Program-made: the position numbers and the translations under genes
In this document: piece after piece, positions 53,036 to 63,989 of the stretch
Position numbering within the stretch: position 1 is the first letter of the stretch
Layout of the letters: every line of letters starts with the position of its first letter
Notes under the pieces: model-generated
What the model was told of the DNA's origin: nothing
What the model saw: only the letters and a program-made list of their open reading frames with translations
The model's database searches: none
From: Craterostigma plantagineum
Taxonomy: Eukaryota; Streptophyta; Magnoliopsida; Lamiales; Linderniaceae
Length of the DNA stretch: 64,000 nucleotides
Assembly: GCA_027422505.1 (NCBI GenBank)
Contig: JAPQWV010000369.1
Location: forward strand, 549,001-613,000
Reading direction: 5' to 3'

Positions 53036-54504
53036 TGATCAACACGTGGTGTGCTAATATGATTTGCAAGTGCGACAAGTGAAAATATAAAATGAATACC
53101 TAATTACTATCACCAATGTGCGATAGGCAGTGGACCTATCGTGTGTAGTGCAGTAAAGTGAGTAAACGAGTATCGAACATGAGGAATAAACTGACTATTA
53201 GTAGTGACCTATCGACTTGATATCTAGCCTAAATAAAATACGACGATTGTTTTACGAATTAACCTAACAGACCAAACCTAAAGCAACTAGAGACGCGAAG
53301 AACACGGCTAACTGGTACGAGAGTTTTCAGATGATAATGATGTGTTCGGGATTCGCATCCCGCTAGGTACTATCGGCTAAAAAAAAAAATCGCTCCTACG
53401 TGATTAAGCTAAATCGCAATAATTTCCTACCCGCTCGCGAGTTTGCTGTCGCCCTAAACACTCGCGGGTATCTAAGATTCTGTAATTGCTAACGGCGAGG
53501 ATCGAGTATTTGCTTTCGCCCTATACTCGAATCCTATCTTCTACGAACGGCCTAATCGTTATTTAGTTGTCGCCCTAAATGATTACAAACGATCACTTTA
53601 ACACATATATATATTAAAGCAACGAAACAACTTCATAGAACGATAAATTTCAAAACACAGAGTCACAATAATTATATGTCTTAACTACGAAAGAACCTAT
53701 CGTTCATCTACTCCCAAACACATAAGGAAATTAACTACTCATAATTCAAGGAAAAACAACGAAATAAATAAGGAACAAAGGCGAAGAACTCATGATCTTT
53801 CCTACTGATGGATCTGAGATGGTCTCGTGGAAGGTTCTTCGTTTTTAGTTCAATTCTGCGTGGAATTCGTCGTTAATCCGTCTCTTTCGATCCGGGATGT
53901 GTTTCCCTGTTCTTTGTTGCTCTTTTTCGTCTCTTGAGGGGTTAGGGTTAGTATCTGGTACCTCCCCTCTTTCTGAGTCAAATTTGGGCTTTTATACTGA
54001 TTTTCGTAACTGTCACGGCCTGGGACATGGGCGGTCACGGCCGTGACCATCATCGCCTCGCGTCTCGTTACTTTCTGCCTTGTGTCATGGCCAAGTGCAT
54101 GACATGTCACGGCCGTGACATACTTTGATCCAACTCTCTGCGAACGGTCATGACCTCGTGCAATTGAAGTCACGGCCGTGATCGATCTCTAATAGGGTCT
54201 CTTCCATGAGTCACGGCCTATAGCTCTGTGTGTCACGGCCATGACGTGGGCCAGTGTTCTTTGGATACGGTTCTGTCCTTTGTCATCGCCTGGTGCAAGG
54301 AGTGTCGCGGCCGTGAGGCATGACTAATTTCTTCATACTTGCTCCGTTTTGCCTCCTTTTTGTTCATTTTCACCCGAGAGCCGTCTTAAGGTCCTTCAAT
54401 ATCGAAAGAAGTGTAAATAGGGCGAATAAATTCATAAAATGATGGCTAGAGTTCTATTTTAACCCAATTAAATCTACGATTAACGTAGTGAAATACGTTT
54501 ATCA
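53036..54504 (-). repeat. Athila solo LTR, target duplication GTGTG
   Basis: Plus-strand ends are TGATCAACACG and CGTTTATCA; on the minus strand it runs TGATAAACG to TGATCA. Length is 1,469 bp. The flanks are GTGTG (53031-53035 and 54505-54509), a perfect 5-bp duplication. No internal region or primer site follows, so it is a solo LTR. Five palindrome units (GTCACGGCC-type) are at about 54013-54320, and the TATA box is at 53990-53996 (minus strand TATAAAA). Confidence 0.92.
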
Positions 54505-55163
54505 GTGTGCATTTTCCACCTTCTTTTGTCATCTTTTTCTTTTTCATCCCGTTTTCTCCCCTCCTTTTCTTATTTGAACATCCCGCCAAAATTTTATATA
54601 AGGCTCAAAGGATTTTCAAATAAAGAAAAGAAATTTATAGAAGGCTCAAAATGGATGACTAAAGGCTATGTTAAAGGATTGAAAATTATATATGGCCGAG
54701 TGAGGAATTTCCTAAGTGCCCTAATCATCTTCCTAACGTTCTATTGCAAGGTGAGTATGAGGCCAAGAATCACGAGTTAAGACAAGCAATGACTGTGTGA
54801 CTCGCTCAAGAATAGATCTGTTGAAAGAAATAAAGATGGCTAGAAATCTCACTCATATAAAGTGTCTTTGTGTGTAGTGGAGTCTACGAGAGAACTTTTA
54901 GACACAACAATGCGACTTAAGATTGACAAAATTAAGCAATTGATCAGTCGCATGTTGGAAAAATTCATACGTGACTTAGATCGAGCATCCTAAAGATATC
55001 GTCATTCTCCTAATATTATATTTATATGTATAATATTTTTGGATTTTTTTATATTTGATTATTTTACTTTTATTATAATGAAAAATTTCACGCAAGATAT
55101 AGCATTTTAAGTATAGAAAACACATAGCATAGAACATGTGTAAGCACATAGGAGCACGTAAAC
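54505..55163. other. Unassigned low-copy-like sequence
   Basis: I see no recognisable gene or element here. It contains one open frame of 91 codons, but without domain or composition support. The repeated phrase AAGGCTCAAA is at about 54602 and 54642. The last eight bases (ACGTAAAC, 55156-55163) are the left target duplication of the hAT-like element. Confidence 0.5.
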
Positions 55164-55843
55164 TAGGGCTGAGCAAAATCGGATATCCGGTTTTTCGGAT
55201 TCGGATATCCGGAATTTCGGATATCGAAAAATGGTATCCGTATCCGCTCCGGTTTTAATCGGATGTCCGGTAAAATTATCCGAATAAACCGGATATCCGC
55301 ATCCAGTTTTTAAATTTATTTTTCTTATATTTTTATTGTTTTCTTTTCAAAATCATATTTTTTATTTCTTATCTCAATAAAAATATATTTTTTAAATATA
55401 AGAATTTCTAAACATAGTAATTCACACAATATGTGAATTTATGATTCGAAATTACATAATAACTAATAACACACAATACCACAAATTCACATTAATTTTT
55501 TAACATGCATCTCGATGTGTTTTTTTTATCTCAATTCTCTAACAATGTTTTCTGCAATAAATAATATAAATTTAAATATTCTACTTGATGATTTTTTTTT
55601 CATTCTTGGACCTTCATTTTTCTCTTTTGGACTATTTTTTATTAATTTTTGTTTTTTAAATATAAAACCGGATACCGGATATCCGGATCTTAGACAAACC
55701 ACTATCCGTAGCCGATCCGATTTATTTAAAATAAATCGGATCGGATACCCGATCCGGTTTTAAAAATCGGATATCCGTTTTACCGGGTTTTGAAAACCGG
55801 ATACCGGATCGGATCCGTTTTCGGATATTTTTGCCTACCCCTA
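55164..55843. mobile_element. hAT-like non-autonomous MITE (680 bp)
   Basis: The ends TAGGGCTGAGCAAAA and (reverse complement) TAGGGGTAGGCAAAA match at 12 of 15 positions. The flanks ACGTAAAC and ACGTGTAC (55844-55851) match at six of eight positions, the 8-bp duplication size of hAT elements. Both ends hold many GGATATCC and CGGATATCCG copies as subterminal repeats. The middle is AT-rich. There is no transposase, so it needs a partner element. Confidence 0.85.
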
Positions 55844-55851
55844 ACGTGTAC

Positions 55852-57431
55852 CATAGATTACGAAAGATTCAACATGCCTAATTTTCCGACAAGGAATTGA
55901 AATTGTTTTTCATCCAAAGCCTTGGCGAAAATGTTAGCTAGTTGATATTCCGTTTTCACGAGTGGTGAACGAGATTGCACGTAATCGCAATGGCACTTTG
56001 GCTATCACTTTAAATGGGTATATTATTTAAATTATACCCATAGTCACGAAGTTGAGTCCGCATCCATAGTATTTGCGAGTAACAGCTGGCAACCGCGACA
56101 TATTCAGCCTCGATCGTTGATGTTGAGACGCAGTTCTATTTCTTGGATGACCAGCAGACCAACTTTTCGCCTAGAAATTGAGCGCCACCGGATGTGTTTC
56201 CTGTCCATTCGGAAACCTGCATAATCGGCATCAGTATAGCCAATTAGTTTGAAATCGTGCCCTTAGGATACCACAATCCTTGGGTAGAGGTGCCTTTGAG
56301 GTAGCGTAAGATTCATTTAACCACGAGCATGTTGGATTCTTTAGGGCCGGCTTGAAAACGGGCACATAAGCAAGTGGCAAACATAATATCCGGCCGGCAT
56401 GAAGTGAGATAGAGAGAGAGCCGATGATGTTGCGATATAGTGTGATGTCGATCGCTTTTCCTGTGGGATCGGCATCCAACTTGCAGCTAGGTGACATGGG
56501 AATCCTGAGAGGCTTGCTCTGATCTTTATGGAATTTCTTTAGAATATCCTTGATGTATTTAGACTGACTTTTGAATATCCCATCTTCGAGCTGGCTGACT
56601 TGGAGTCCCAAGAAGAATTGCATCTCTCCCATGTGACTCATTTCAAATTTGCTCTTCATTAGATCTCCAAATCTCTTGCAAAGCTGTGGATTTGTTGATC
56701 CGAAGATGATGTCATCTACATAAACTTGAACGATCATCAAGTCTTTGTCTTGCCATTTTATGAAGAGGGTTGTATTGATCGTCCCGTGGATGAACCCAGA
56801 TTTCACGAGGAAATCGCTCAGGACATCATACCAAGCACGTGGGGCTTGTTTAAGTCCGTAGAGAGATTTGTCCAATCGATAGCCGTGGCAGGGGTGTCCT
56901 TGATTAACTAAACCTTCTGGCTGAGCTACGTAGACTTCCTCCTTTAACACGCCGTTGAGGAAGGCGGTCTTGACATCCATTTGATAGACCTTGAAGTCTT
57001 TGTGACCCGCATAAGCCAAGAAAAAGTGGATGGCTTCGATTCCGGCAACAGGAGAATAGGTTTCATCGTAGTCGATGCCTTCCTGTTGATTGTATTCCTT
57101 CGCAACCAGCCTTGCTTTGTTCCGAAACACTTCTCCATCTTCATTCTTTTTATTTTTGAATACTCATTTCATTGATGATGATTTTCCCATGCAGACGGGG
57201 TACTAAGGTCCATACTTGAAGACTCTCGAATTGGTTGATCTATTCTTGCATAGCTATCACCCAATCCGGGTCTTTAAGCGCGTCTGCTACCTTGGTTGGC
57301 TCATTTTGGCTTAAGAAGCAGCTGAAGAGACTGTGCTGATGTCTTGTCCTTACTCCGCTCGAAAGATCACCAATAATCTGATCAACCGAATGTGCTCGAG
57401 TCCACTTTCACTCATGAGGCAGAGCTGAAGT
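55852..57431 (-). pseudogene. Ty1/copia reverse transcriptase and RNase H, third family
   Basis: Read leftward from 57431 the connection region precedes RT (57130-56231), with [60 protein letters not shown] and the intact catalytic YVDD ([15 protein letters not shown]). Then come [20 protein letters not shown] and a frameshift near 56290. RNase H is degraded, and the pol tail reads KTEYQLANIFAKALDEKQFQ FLVGKLGMLNL near 55870-55940. The YVDD is complete but frameshifts break the rest. It differs from Copia-1/2. The RT is of a SIRE/Tork-like type (tentative). The element continues at 60005 beyond the inserted LTR element. Confidence 0.85.
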
Positions 57432-57436
57432 AGATG

Positions 57437-57778
57437 TGTTGGTCCTAGTATATCCAACTAAAACACATTTCTAGCATTTTAACCACGAAAATAATGCGAA
57501 GAATTTAACTTATCGTGGGGGCGTGCGTGTTCTTGAGAGGGGTTTGGAGCTTCTCTCACGAAAATTATTTTTTTTGTATTTCTCACACACACAAGACCCT
57601 TTACTATATGTTAGGGTTTCAGTACTTATACCACATATTGGTATATTGTACTTGGGCCCTTGTAAGCCCATTACAAATAAGAGTTTACTGGGCTTCACAA
57701 AGTAAAGCCCAGTTCACTTAAATAAATTACAAGACTAAGATAAAATAATTATTTGAACACAATAAAATATCCCTAACA
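57437..57778 (-). repeat. 3' LTR of the non-autonomous LTR element
   Basis: 342 bp; read leftward it starts TGTTAGGGATATTTTATT at 57778. It closely matches the copy at 59682-60004. On the plus strand the first 24 bases (57437-57460) have no counterpart in the other LTR, which appears to be shortened at that end. Confidence 0.88.
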
Positions 57779-59681
57779 ATCTCCCCCTTTGTGTTCAATT
57801 TGCAATTCAGCGCTGGTTATCTTCGTCTTGTAATCGTCCTGAGTCCTCAAAGAACACGTATCAGAGTTACGTACGCAAAAGCATTTGCATGCGTGTTCTT
57901 CTTCAATCACATCCTCATTTGTCTTGTCCTTTGACCCTTCTTTGAAAGATCTTCAAGCTCATTGTCTCTTGAACTTCCCTTCTCTTAAGTGTTGAAAGCT
58001 GCTTGTTGGATCGTCTCTTTTTGTGTTCGAACTCTCCCTTGGATAGTCACCACTCCCCCTGCATTTGATCAAGCTTTGGGTTGTGGATTTCTCTTTTTAA
58101 ATTTGGAGAGGCATACACGAGTCGAATCTTCGCTTTCGGTGTTCCAGCTCTTCCTTCACTTGTCGCAACTCCCCTTTACACTTGTTCAACCTTGTGCTGG
58201 GATTGGGAGTTTTCTTTAAACTGAAGAGCTCTACACGAATCAGCAGCTTTAATCTGAAGTCCGTGATGAAGTTGTTGGCCGTATCTTGTCATTTGAGTCT
58301 GATCTCTACGTTTGATAGTGGCACAACTCCCCCTACATTTGCTCAACCTTGGGATTGGGGAGTTCTCTAAAGTCGATGGGATGTATTTGAGGTGGCAACT
58401 TCAGTCTTTGGACTCTGTGGTCTTCGTTGGATTCTTTGACGACGCTTGAGATTTAGCATTTTCTGATCTATCTTCCTCTTTAGTTGTGGTGTTGCTCCCA
58501 TTTTGCTTTCGTACCCCTCCCTCTGAAGATCGAACTGGGGAGATCATCATGCGATGGGTAGATATGGGGAATCGTCTTTGGCAAGAAGATCGCGTTGTTG
58601 GGACAAGATAATGGAGTTGATTGGTGGTCACGATTACTCTACTTCTCGGTGTCAGATTCATCATCTTCGAAGGAAGTTGTCTGGTTCAGCCTCGAAGAAG
58701 CTTATCTGGCTCCAAAAGAAGGTAGACGAGGAGTGTGTTTTCTGACAATGTGTTAGGGCTCCTTGAGATTATCCATTCAAATGCATGAGAGCCCGGCTTC
58801 AGAGTGGTTGGCGTGGCAGAAATAGTAGGTACTCAGGTTAGTCTTCTCCTTCACTGCAGTTGAAACATGGTGAATTTCTTCTTCACGGCTCCAAATTCGT
58901 CATCGCCGAAGTAAGATGTCTGGTCTGGCCTCGGCGAAGCTCGTCTGGCTCCCAAAGAAGGTGTACGTGGGGTGTGTTTTAAGTTGTGACAATGCTCCTC
59001 TGGAATGTAAAGTTTGAGTGCATGGGAGCCCGCTTCAGAGTGGTACGCTCGGCGGAAATTTGGTGGGTAGTCCGACATATTTGTTTATACGTATCCCTTC
59101 TCCCCCTCATGGCGATTCGTGTCAACGGGATCAACATGCTTGTATAGGAGGTGAAGGAGGACACACACGACAGGTCGGTGCGGGTAATAACCAGCGGAGC
59201 CACTAAGGCAATCCGTCGACACGAGTTCAGAGTTAAACTCTGAGACGCGGCCTGTAAGGATAGGGCTTGATAACCGGGGCCACTTAGGCATCCCGTTAAC
59301 ATCTATCTAGGAGCATAGCTCGTAGACGATGGCCTAATTCCGTAGTTGTTTTGATGGTGCCACGGCAGGACTTCCTTCCGATCATCGAAGCATGTCTTGC
59401 AATGACATGTCTACGGAAGTTCAGATCTGGTCACGAAGTCCAGATGAGAAAAAGGTGTATGTGTCCTAAAAATATATAAAACATTTAGATATTGCAGACA
59501 CCTAGACTCGATGTGTTCAAGGAAGTTCAGTGGTGTGGGGCTGACTACAACTTAGTTCAATATCTCCTGCTTCCAAGTGAAGCAGTGATAGATTACGTGG
59601 CTCCCCGTGATTTGATAAAACATCGGTCTATTGGGATATCGATGAGTGGGTAAGTCTCGGTTGTGCATGCGCCATTGGACC
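57779..59681 (-). other. Internal region of the non-autonomous element, tandemly repeated
   Basis: I see no capsid, protease, RT or integrase here. Three imperfect repeats of about 115-160 bp each carry CTCCCCCT plus CATTTG.TCAA (58053, 58169, 58327 on the plus strand), similar to the polypurine tract at 57781. Further right, about 58622-58860 and 58861-59080 are a degenerate duplication (CTGGCTCC.AAAGAAGG in both, about 235 bp apart). The best open frames, about 107 codons, have no recognisable domain. No primer site was recognised next to the 5' LTR. Confidence 0.7.
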
Positions 59682-60004
59682 AAAACACATTTCTAGCATT
59701 TTAACCACGAAAATAATGGGAAGAATTTAACTTATCGTGGGGGCGTGCGTGCGTGTTCTTGAGAGGGGTTTGGAGCTTCTCTCACAAAAATTATTTTTTT
59801 TGTATTTCTTACACACACAAGACCATTTACTATGTGTTAGGGTTTCAGTACTTATACCACATGTTGGTATATTGTACTTGGGCCCTTGTAAGCCCATTAC
59901 AAATAAGAGCTTACTGGGCTTCACAAAGTAAAGCCCTGTTCACTTAAATAAATTACAAGACTAAGATAAAATAATTATTTGAACACAATAAAATATTCCT
60001 AACA
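59682..60004 (-). repeat. 5' LTR of the non-autonomous LTR element
   Basis: It ends at 60004 before AGATG. Left boundary is approximate: the shared part begins at CAAAACACATTTCTAG. The part of the other LTR beyond this is missing, which removes the expected junction with a primer site. Confidence 0.8.
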
Positions 60005-60009
60005 AGATG

Positions 60010-60433
60010 CATCAGCGACCGAGATTTCCAAGAATTTTAGGTTGTTCATTAGATTGAGGTAAGTCTGTTTCTTCATTAAAATTCGGCGATTCTGACGAGA
60101 ATTCCTCATTGACTATGATGGTTCTTCAGTGATCTGTGGTATTTCTGAGTCGGGTGAGGTGGGGGCATTTGAAGAGCTTGGGACATCGGCCTCGTCGAGT
60201 AGGGGTTCCACTAAAGGTGTATCGTTAATAGTCTCTGGCTGCTATACAGGCTCAAAGAGAGAGTCAAAGTCCTCCAACGCAAGTCTCAGAGCTTCTTCTG
60301 ACGTTGAGTCCTTATTTGTTGTCATCTCTTGTTGGTTTTGTGCCAACACACAAGTGTATACGGGTTCTGAACTATTGTATTCAAAAGCCATCTGATTAGG
60401 TGCGGGTCCTGAACTGAGGTGTGCAGGAGCCAT
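60010..60433 (-). pseudogene. Continuation of the third Ty1/copia, integrase-RT linker
   Basis: The sequence right of the AGATG duplication belongs with 55852-57431: the LTR element splits one copia. A short open frame from 60433 to 60242 is acidic and low in recognisable motifs, as expected for the linker between integrase and RT. I cannot identify a domain, and an alternative is unrelated sequence. The evidence is chiefly the insertion geometry. Confidence 0.5.
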
Positions 60434-60529
60434 TTCTGCAACTTGGTGGAAAGCCCCTAATTACAAGGACAACTAATTAAATCTAAGCACAACTAGTTGA
60501 TATTTTACAATGTTTATTATCTACGAGGA

Positions 60530-61110
60530 ATGTGGCATAGGAGATTACTTGCTCAGTTGATTCGATTAAGAGCACATTTTCCAGATTATTCGATAAAGAA
60601 AATATGCCTTGATAATGCTGGCGAATTTACTTCTTAGGGATTTAATGATTATTGCATGTCTATTCGTATTGTGTTGAGCACCCATGCCACATGTTCATAC
60701 GCAAAACAATTTTACAGAATCGTTGATTAAACGCCTGCGTTTTGTTGGGGACATGGCCATTATTAATGAAGTCGAAACTTCCCGCGTTTGTTGGGGACAT
60801 GCTATATTACATGCAGCGAAACTAATTCGCATCAGGCCAACATATCATGAATCTCCCCGTTGCAAATGGTTTATGGTCAGGAACCAGATATTTCCCATCT
60901 ACAAATTTTTTAATGTGTGGTATATGTTCCAATTGCGCCACCACAATGCACAAAATGGAACCTCAAAGGAGGTTGGGGATATGTCAGATTTGAATCTCCA
61001 TCAATGATAAAATTTTTAGAACCTTTAACGGGAGATCTATTTACGGCTACATTTGCCGATTGTCATTTTGATGAACCGAATTTTCCGACATTAGGGGAGA
61101 AAAGAAACAG
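60530..61110 (+). pseudogene. Ty1/copia integrase, heavily broken
   Basis: Fragments in several frames: IRLRAHFPDYSIKK-like stretch, ICLDNAGEF (second catalytic Asp region, about 60599-60630), a damaged ESLIKRL (about 60716-60740), WGHAILHAAKLIRIRPTYHE (about 60792-60850), YVPIAPPQCTKWN and FLEPLTGDLFTATFADCHFD (about 61012-61078). Stops fall every 50-150 bases. It is clearly a fossil. Confidence 0.82.
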
Positions 61111-61619
61111 CTGAAAAAGAATATTAGTTGGAATGAATTATCGTTAAAGCATTATGGTCCTCGAACGAAGAAATCTGGACTAGAAGTTCAAAAGATAATT
61201 CATTTACAAAACTTGGCTAATCAACTGCCAGAAGTTAAAAGGGTGACTAAGTCACATATACCAGCTGTCAATGCTCCTGTAAAAATTATTTTCTATATAT
61301 CAAGCCTAAGCCACAACTTAAGTGTGGTAGGCCATCGGGTTCAAAAGATAAAAACCCACGAAAAAGAAATGGAGCAAATAATAAGGATGGTCCAATTAAG
61401 GACTTAGCGACTAAAGAAGAGTCGACGGGCATAATGTTGATGAGAATAAAACTCAGGTACCTACAAATTCTGAAAATTTTGAAAATAATGATAATGAAGA
61501 GATCTCGATAAATATGCCCAAATGGAATTAATGGAACCGAGACGAAGTCAACGTTGGCGATCTATTCTCATTTAACATAGCGCTACATGAAATGAACGAG
61601 ATTATTGAGAATGAGGATC

Positions 61620-62932
61620 ATGAACTAAGGTCTGTACAAGAATGCATACAAAGAAATGATTGACCAAAATGGAAAGATGCAATCGAAGCAGAATTAGAGT
61701 CACTTGAGAAACGAAAAGTTTTCGGACCTGTAGTCCACATACCAGAAAATGTAAAGCCAGTTGGCTATAAATGGATTTTCGTCAGAATGAGAAATGAAAA
61801 CGGTGAAATTATGAGATACAAAGCACGGCTTGTTGCACAATATTTTTCGCGAACACCTGGTATTGATTATGAGGAGACGAATTCTCATGTGGTGGACGCA
61901 ACTACTTTTAGTTATCTAATTAGTTGGTAGAACGTGAAGGACTCGATATGCATCTTATGGATGTTGTCACTGCTTATTTATACGGATCGCTTGATAGTTA
62001 GTTATATATATATATATATATATATATAAATATGAAGCTTTCCGATGGATTCAAATTACCTGAAAATTCAGGCCACGAAATGAATACTCAATCAAACTTA
62101 ATAAATCGCTTAATGGATTGGGCGTATGTGTTATATTCACCTAAGAGAATTTTTAGTGAAAGAAGGGTATAAAAATTATCAAACTCGCCCTTATATATTC
62201 ATGAAAAGATCTAAAATGAGTTTGTCATTATAGCAGTTTATGTTGATGATATCAACATAATTGGAACTCCTGGAGAGTTATTGAAAGTTGTTGATTGTTT
62301 CAAAAGGGAGTTGGAAATGGAAGATCTCGGAAAAGCGAAATTTGTCTCGAACTGCAAATTGAATATTTAAAGAATGAGATATTTGTATATCAAGAAACTT
62401 AAAGGTATTGAAAAAGTTTTACATGGACAAAGCTCATCCATTGGATTCCGATGATTGTCCGTTCGTTAGACGTGAATAAAGATCGATTCAGACCATGTGA
62501 AAATAATGAAGAGCTACTTGGTCCTGAAGTACCATATCTTAGTGCTAGTGGAGCACTAATGTATCTTACGAGTCATACGCGACATGACATAGCATTTGCT
62601 GTAAATTTATTGACAAGATACAGTTCTTCGCCAACTCGTAAGTCGTCGACATTGAATTGGGTATGCGGATGTTCTACTCTAATGAGATGAAAGCAGATTT
62701 AATTGGGTATGCGGATGCTGGATTCTTATCCGACCCACATAATACTCGATCGCAAACTGGTTATTTATTTACGTATGGAGGAACTGTCATTTCATGGAGA
62801 TCGGTTAAACAAAGTTTAACAGCTACTTCATCTAATCACGCTGAAATATTGGCAATTCATGAAGCTAGCCGAGAATGCATGGTTGAGATCGATAATTATG
62901 CATATACAACAAACTTCTGGGCTGTTATCTGA
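61620..62932 (+). pseudogene. Ty1/copia reverse transcriptase and RNase H, heavily broken
   Basis: RT fragments: KPVGYKWIFVRMRNENGEIM-like (about 61750-61815), YKARLVAQYFSRTPGIDYEE (about 61818-61878), DVVTAYLYGSLD, and a TA-microsatellite insertion at 62003-62028. Then AVYVDDINIIGTPGELLK (YVDD intact in sequence, about 62230-62290), VRSLDVNKDRFRPCENNEEL (about 62457-62515), ALMYLTSHTRHDIAFAVNLL. RNase H is open at about 62657-62932, ending VIKQ-like SLTATSSNHAEILAIHEASR. Frames are repeatedly interrupted. Confidence 0.85.
62003..62028. repeat. (TA)n microsatellite
   Basis: A run of about 13 TA units lies inside the RT pseudogene. It breaks the frame, which suggests it expanded after the element died. 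Confidence 0.9.
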
Positions 62933-63353
62933 AAAGTTACTTCCGACGATATTATATGAAGAAAACAAAACATATTCCTCCAAAATTTTTCATTACACGC
63001 GAGTTGGAGAAAAATGGGGATATTGATGTACAACAAGTGCGATCGAGCGAAAATCTTGCATATTTGTTTACGAAAGCACTTCTCCCAATAATTTTTTTAC
63101 AAAATTGATATATTCAATTGGCGTTCGAAGACTTCGAGATTTGAAATGATAATATCATCAGATGGAGCTCTTTTTCCCTTCGTTCTGGTTTTTCTCATGT
63201 GGTTTTTCCAGTAAAGATTTTTAATGAGGTAGCATATGAAAGCGTGATAAAGGAAATATGTACTCTTTTTCCTTCACTAGGTTTTTATCCCACTGGGTGT
63301 TTCCTAGTAGGGTTTTAACGAGGTATATTCTTGAATATACATCAGAGGGGGAG

Positions 63354-63660
63354 TATTATGAAATATTGGAGTTATTGTGGAATATTCGAGTGGATGTATA
63401 TGGAGTGGTTAAATAAGGATGGAATATACAAGATTATAAATTAGATGTGATATTTATGGTATTTATTTTGTGGTTGTAATTTGAATGCCTATAAATAGGC
63501 ACCTTTAATTGTATTGTAAAAACACACCAATTATTAAATTTAGTTCACACTTCATCTCTCTAAATATTTCTCTCTATAATTATACTATCATAATTATCAT
63601 AATATAAATGTTAATCACAGTAATATTTTTATAACAATATAATGAAATAATATTACAACA
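63354..63660 (+). repeat. 3' LTR of the decayed copia (approximate ends)
   Basis: It follows the polypurine tract and starts TATTATGAAATATTGG, probably a mutated TGTTATGAAA. It has a TATA box TATAAATA (63490-63497) within CCTATAAATAGG. The end near TTACAACA (63660) fits AACA. About 300 bp is typical of short copia LTRs. The other LTR is not in the window. Confidence 0.7.
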
Positions 63661-63711
63661 ATTCAACTAACCTTATCAACAAATAATTCATCAGTCTCCA
63701 AAACATTTACA

Positions 63712-63989
63712 TCTATACTATTATATTAAGGGTGAGGTGTCATATTAACTGCTAATTTGATCTGTAAAATATTTACAATTTAACATCTCTATTTCCAATT
63801 TCATTAATTAAATAATTATGACATTTAATCCCTCAATTTTTAGTTATTATATTTATACCCCTAATCATTATTTTCCTTATATATATATGTATAAATTATA
63901 TTTCATCTAGTAAACATAAATTATAAATTTCAAAATTAAGATTAAAATTATATTTTAAGCACACGCATAGAGTGTGCATATAAAACTAG
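63712..63989 (+). mobile_element. Helitron-like non-autonomous element (278 bp)
   Basis: The 5' end is TCTATACTATTATATTAAGG after an A (63711). The 3' end is CTAG (63986-63989) before a T (63990). A hairpin GCACAC...GTGTGC (about 63959-63976) lies about 10 bp before CTAG. TC start, a hairpin, a CTRR end and an A/T insertion site are the Helitron hallmarks. No replicase/helicase is encoded. AT-rich composition makes chance matches possible. Confidence 0.78.

Larger units (their letters stand above)
57437..60004 (-). mobile_element. Non-autonomous LTR element (2.57 kb), target duplication AGATG
   Basis: Two directly repeated ends, 57437-57778 and about 59682-60004, enclose 1.9 kb without RT or integrase. 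The flanks AGATG (57432-57436 and 60005-60009) are perfect. The polypurine tract, read leftward, AACACAAAGGGGGAGA (57796-57781) precedes TTGTTAGGGATATT, so the element runs on the minus strand with the 3' LTR at 57778-57437. It sits inside the third copia. Terminal TGTT...AACA ends fit the copia type. Confidence 0.88.
60480..63660 (+). mobile_element. Decayed Ty1/copia element with 3' LTR, fourth family
   Basis: Plus strand: integrase remnant, RT and RNase H remnant, a 3' region with CACTAGGTTTTTATCCCAC and TTTTAACGAGG, polypurine tract AGAGGGGGAGT (63344-63354), then an LTR. The 5' half with gag and 5' LTR is missing. The protein resembles a different copia lineage from the other three (TYLFTYGGTVISWRSVKQ and similar). 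Confidence 0.85.

Noticed and set aside
52447..54504. Gag fragment and LTR considered as one truncated Athila
   Set aside because: The LTR has perfect GTGTG flanks and no primer site between it and the gag fragment.
54505..54780. 91-codon frame as a host gene
   Set aside because: No domain, low-complexity N-terminus, and no supporting codon or splice pattern.
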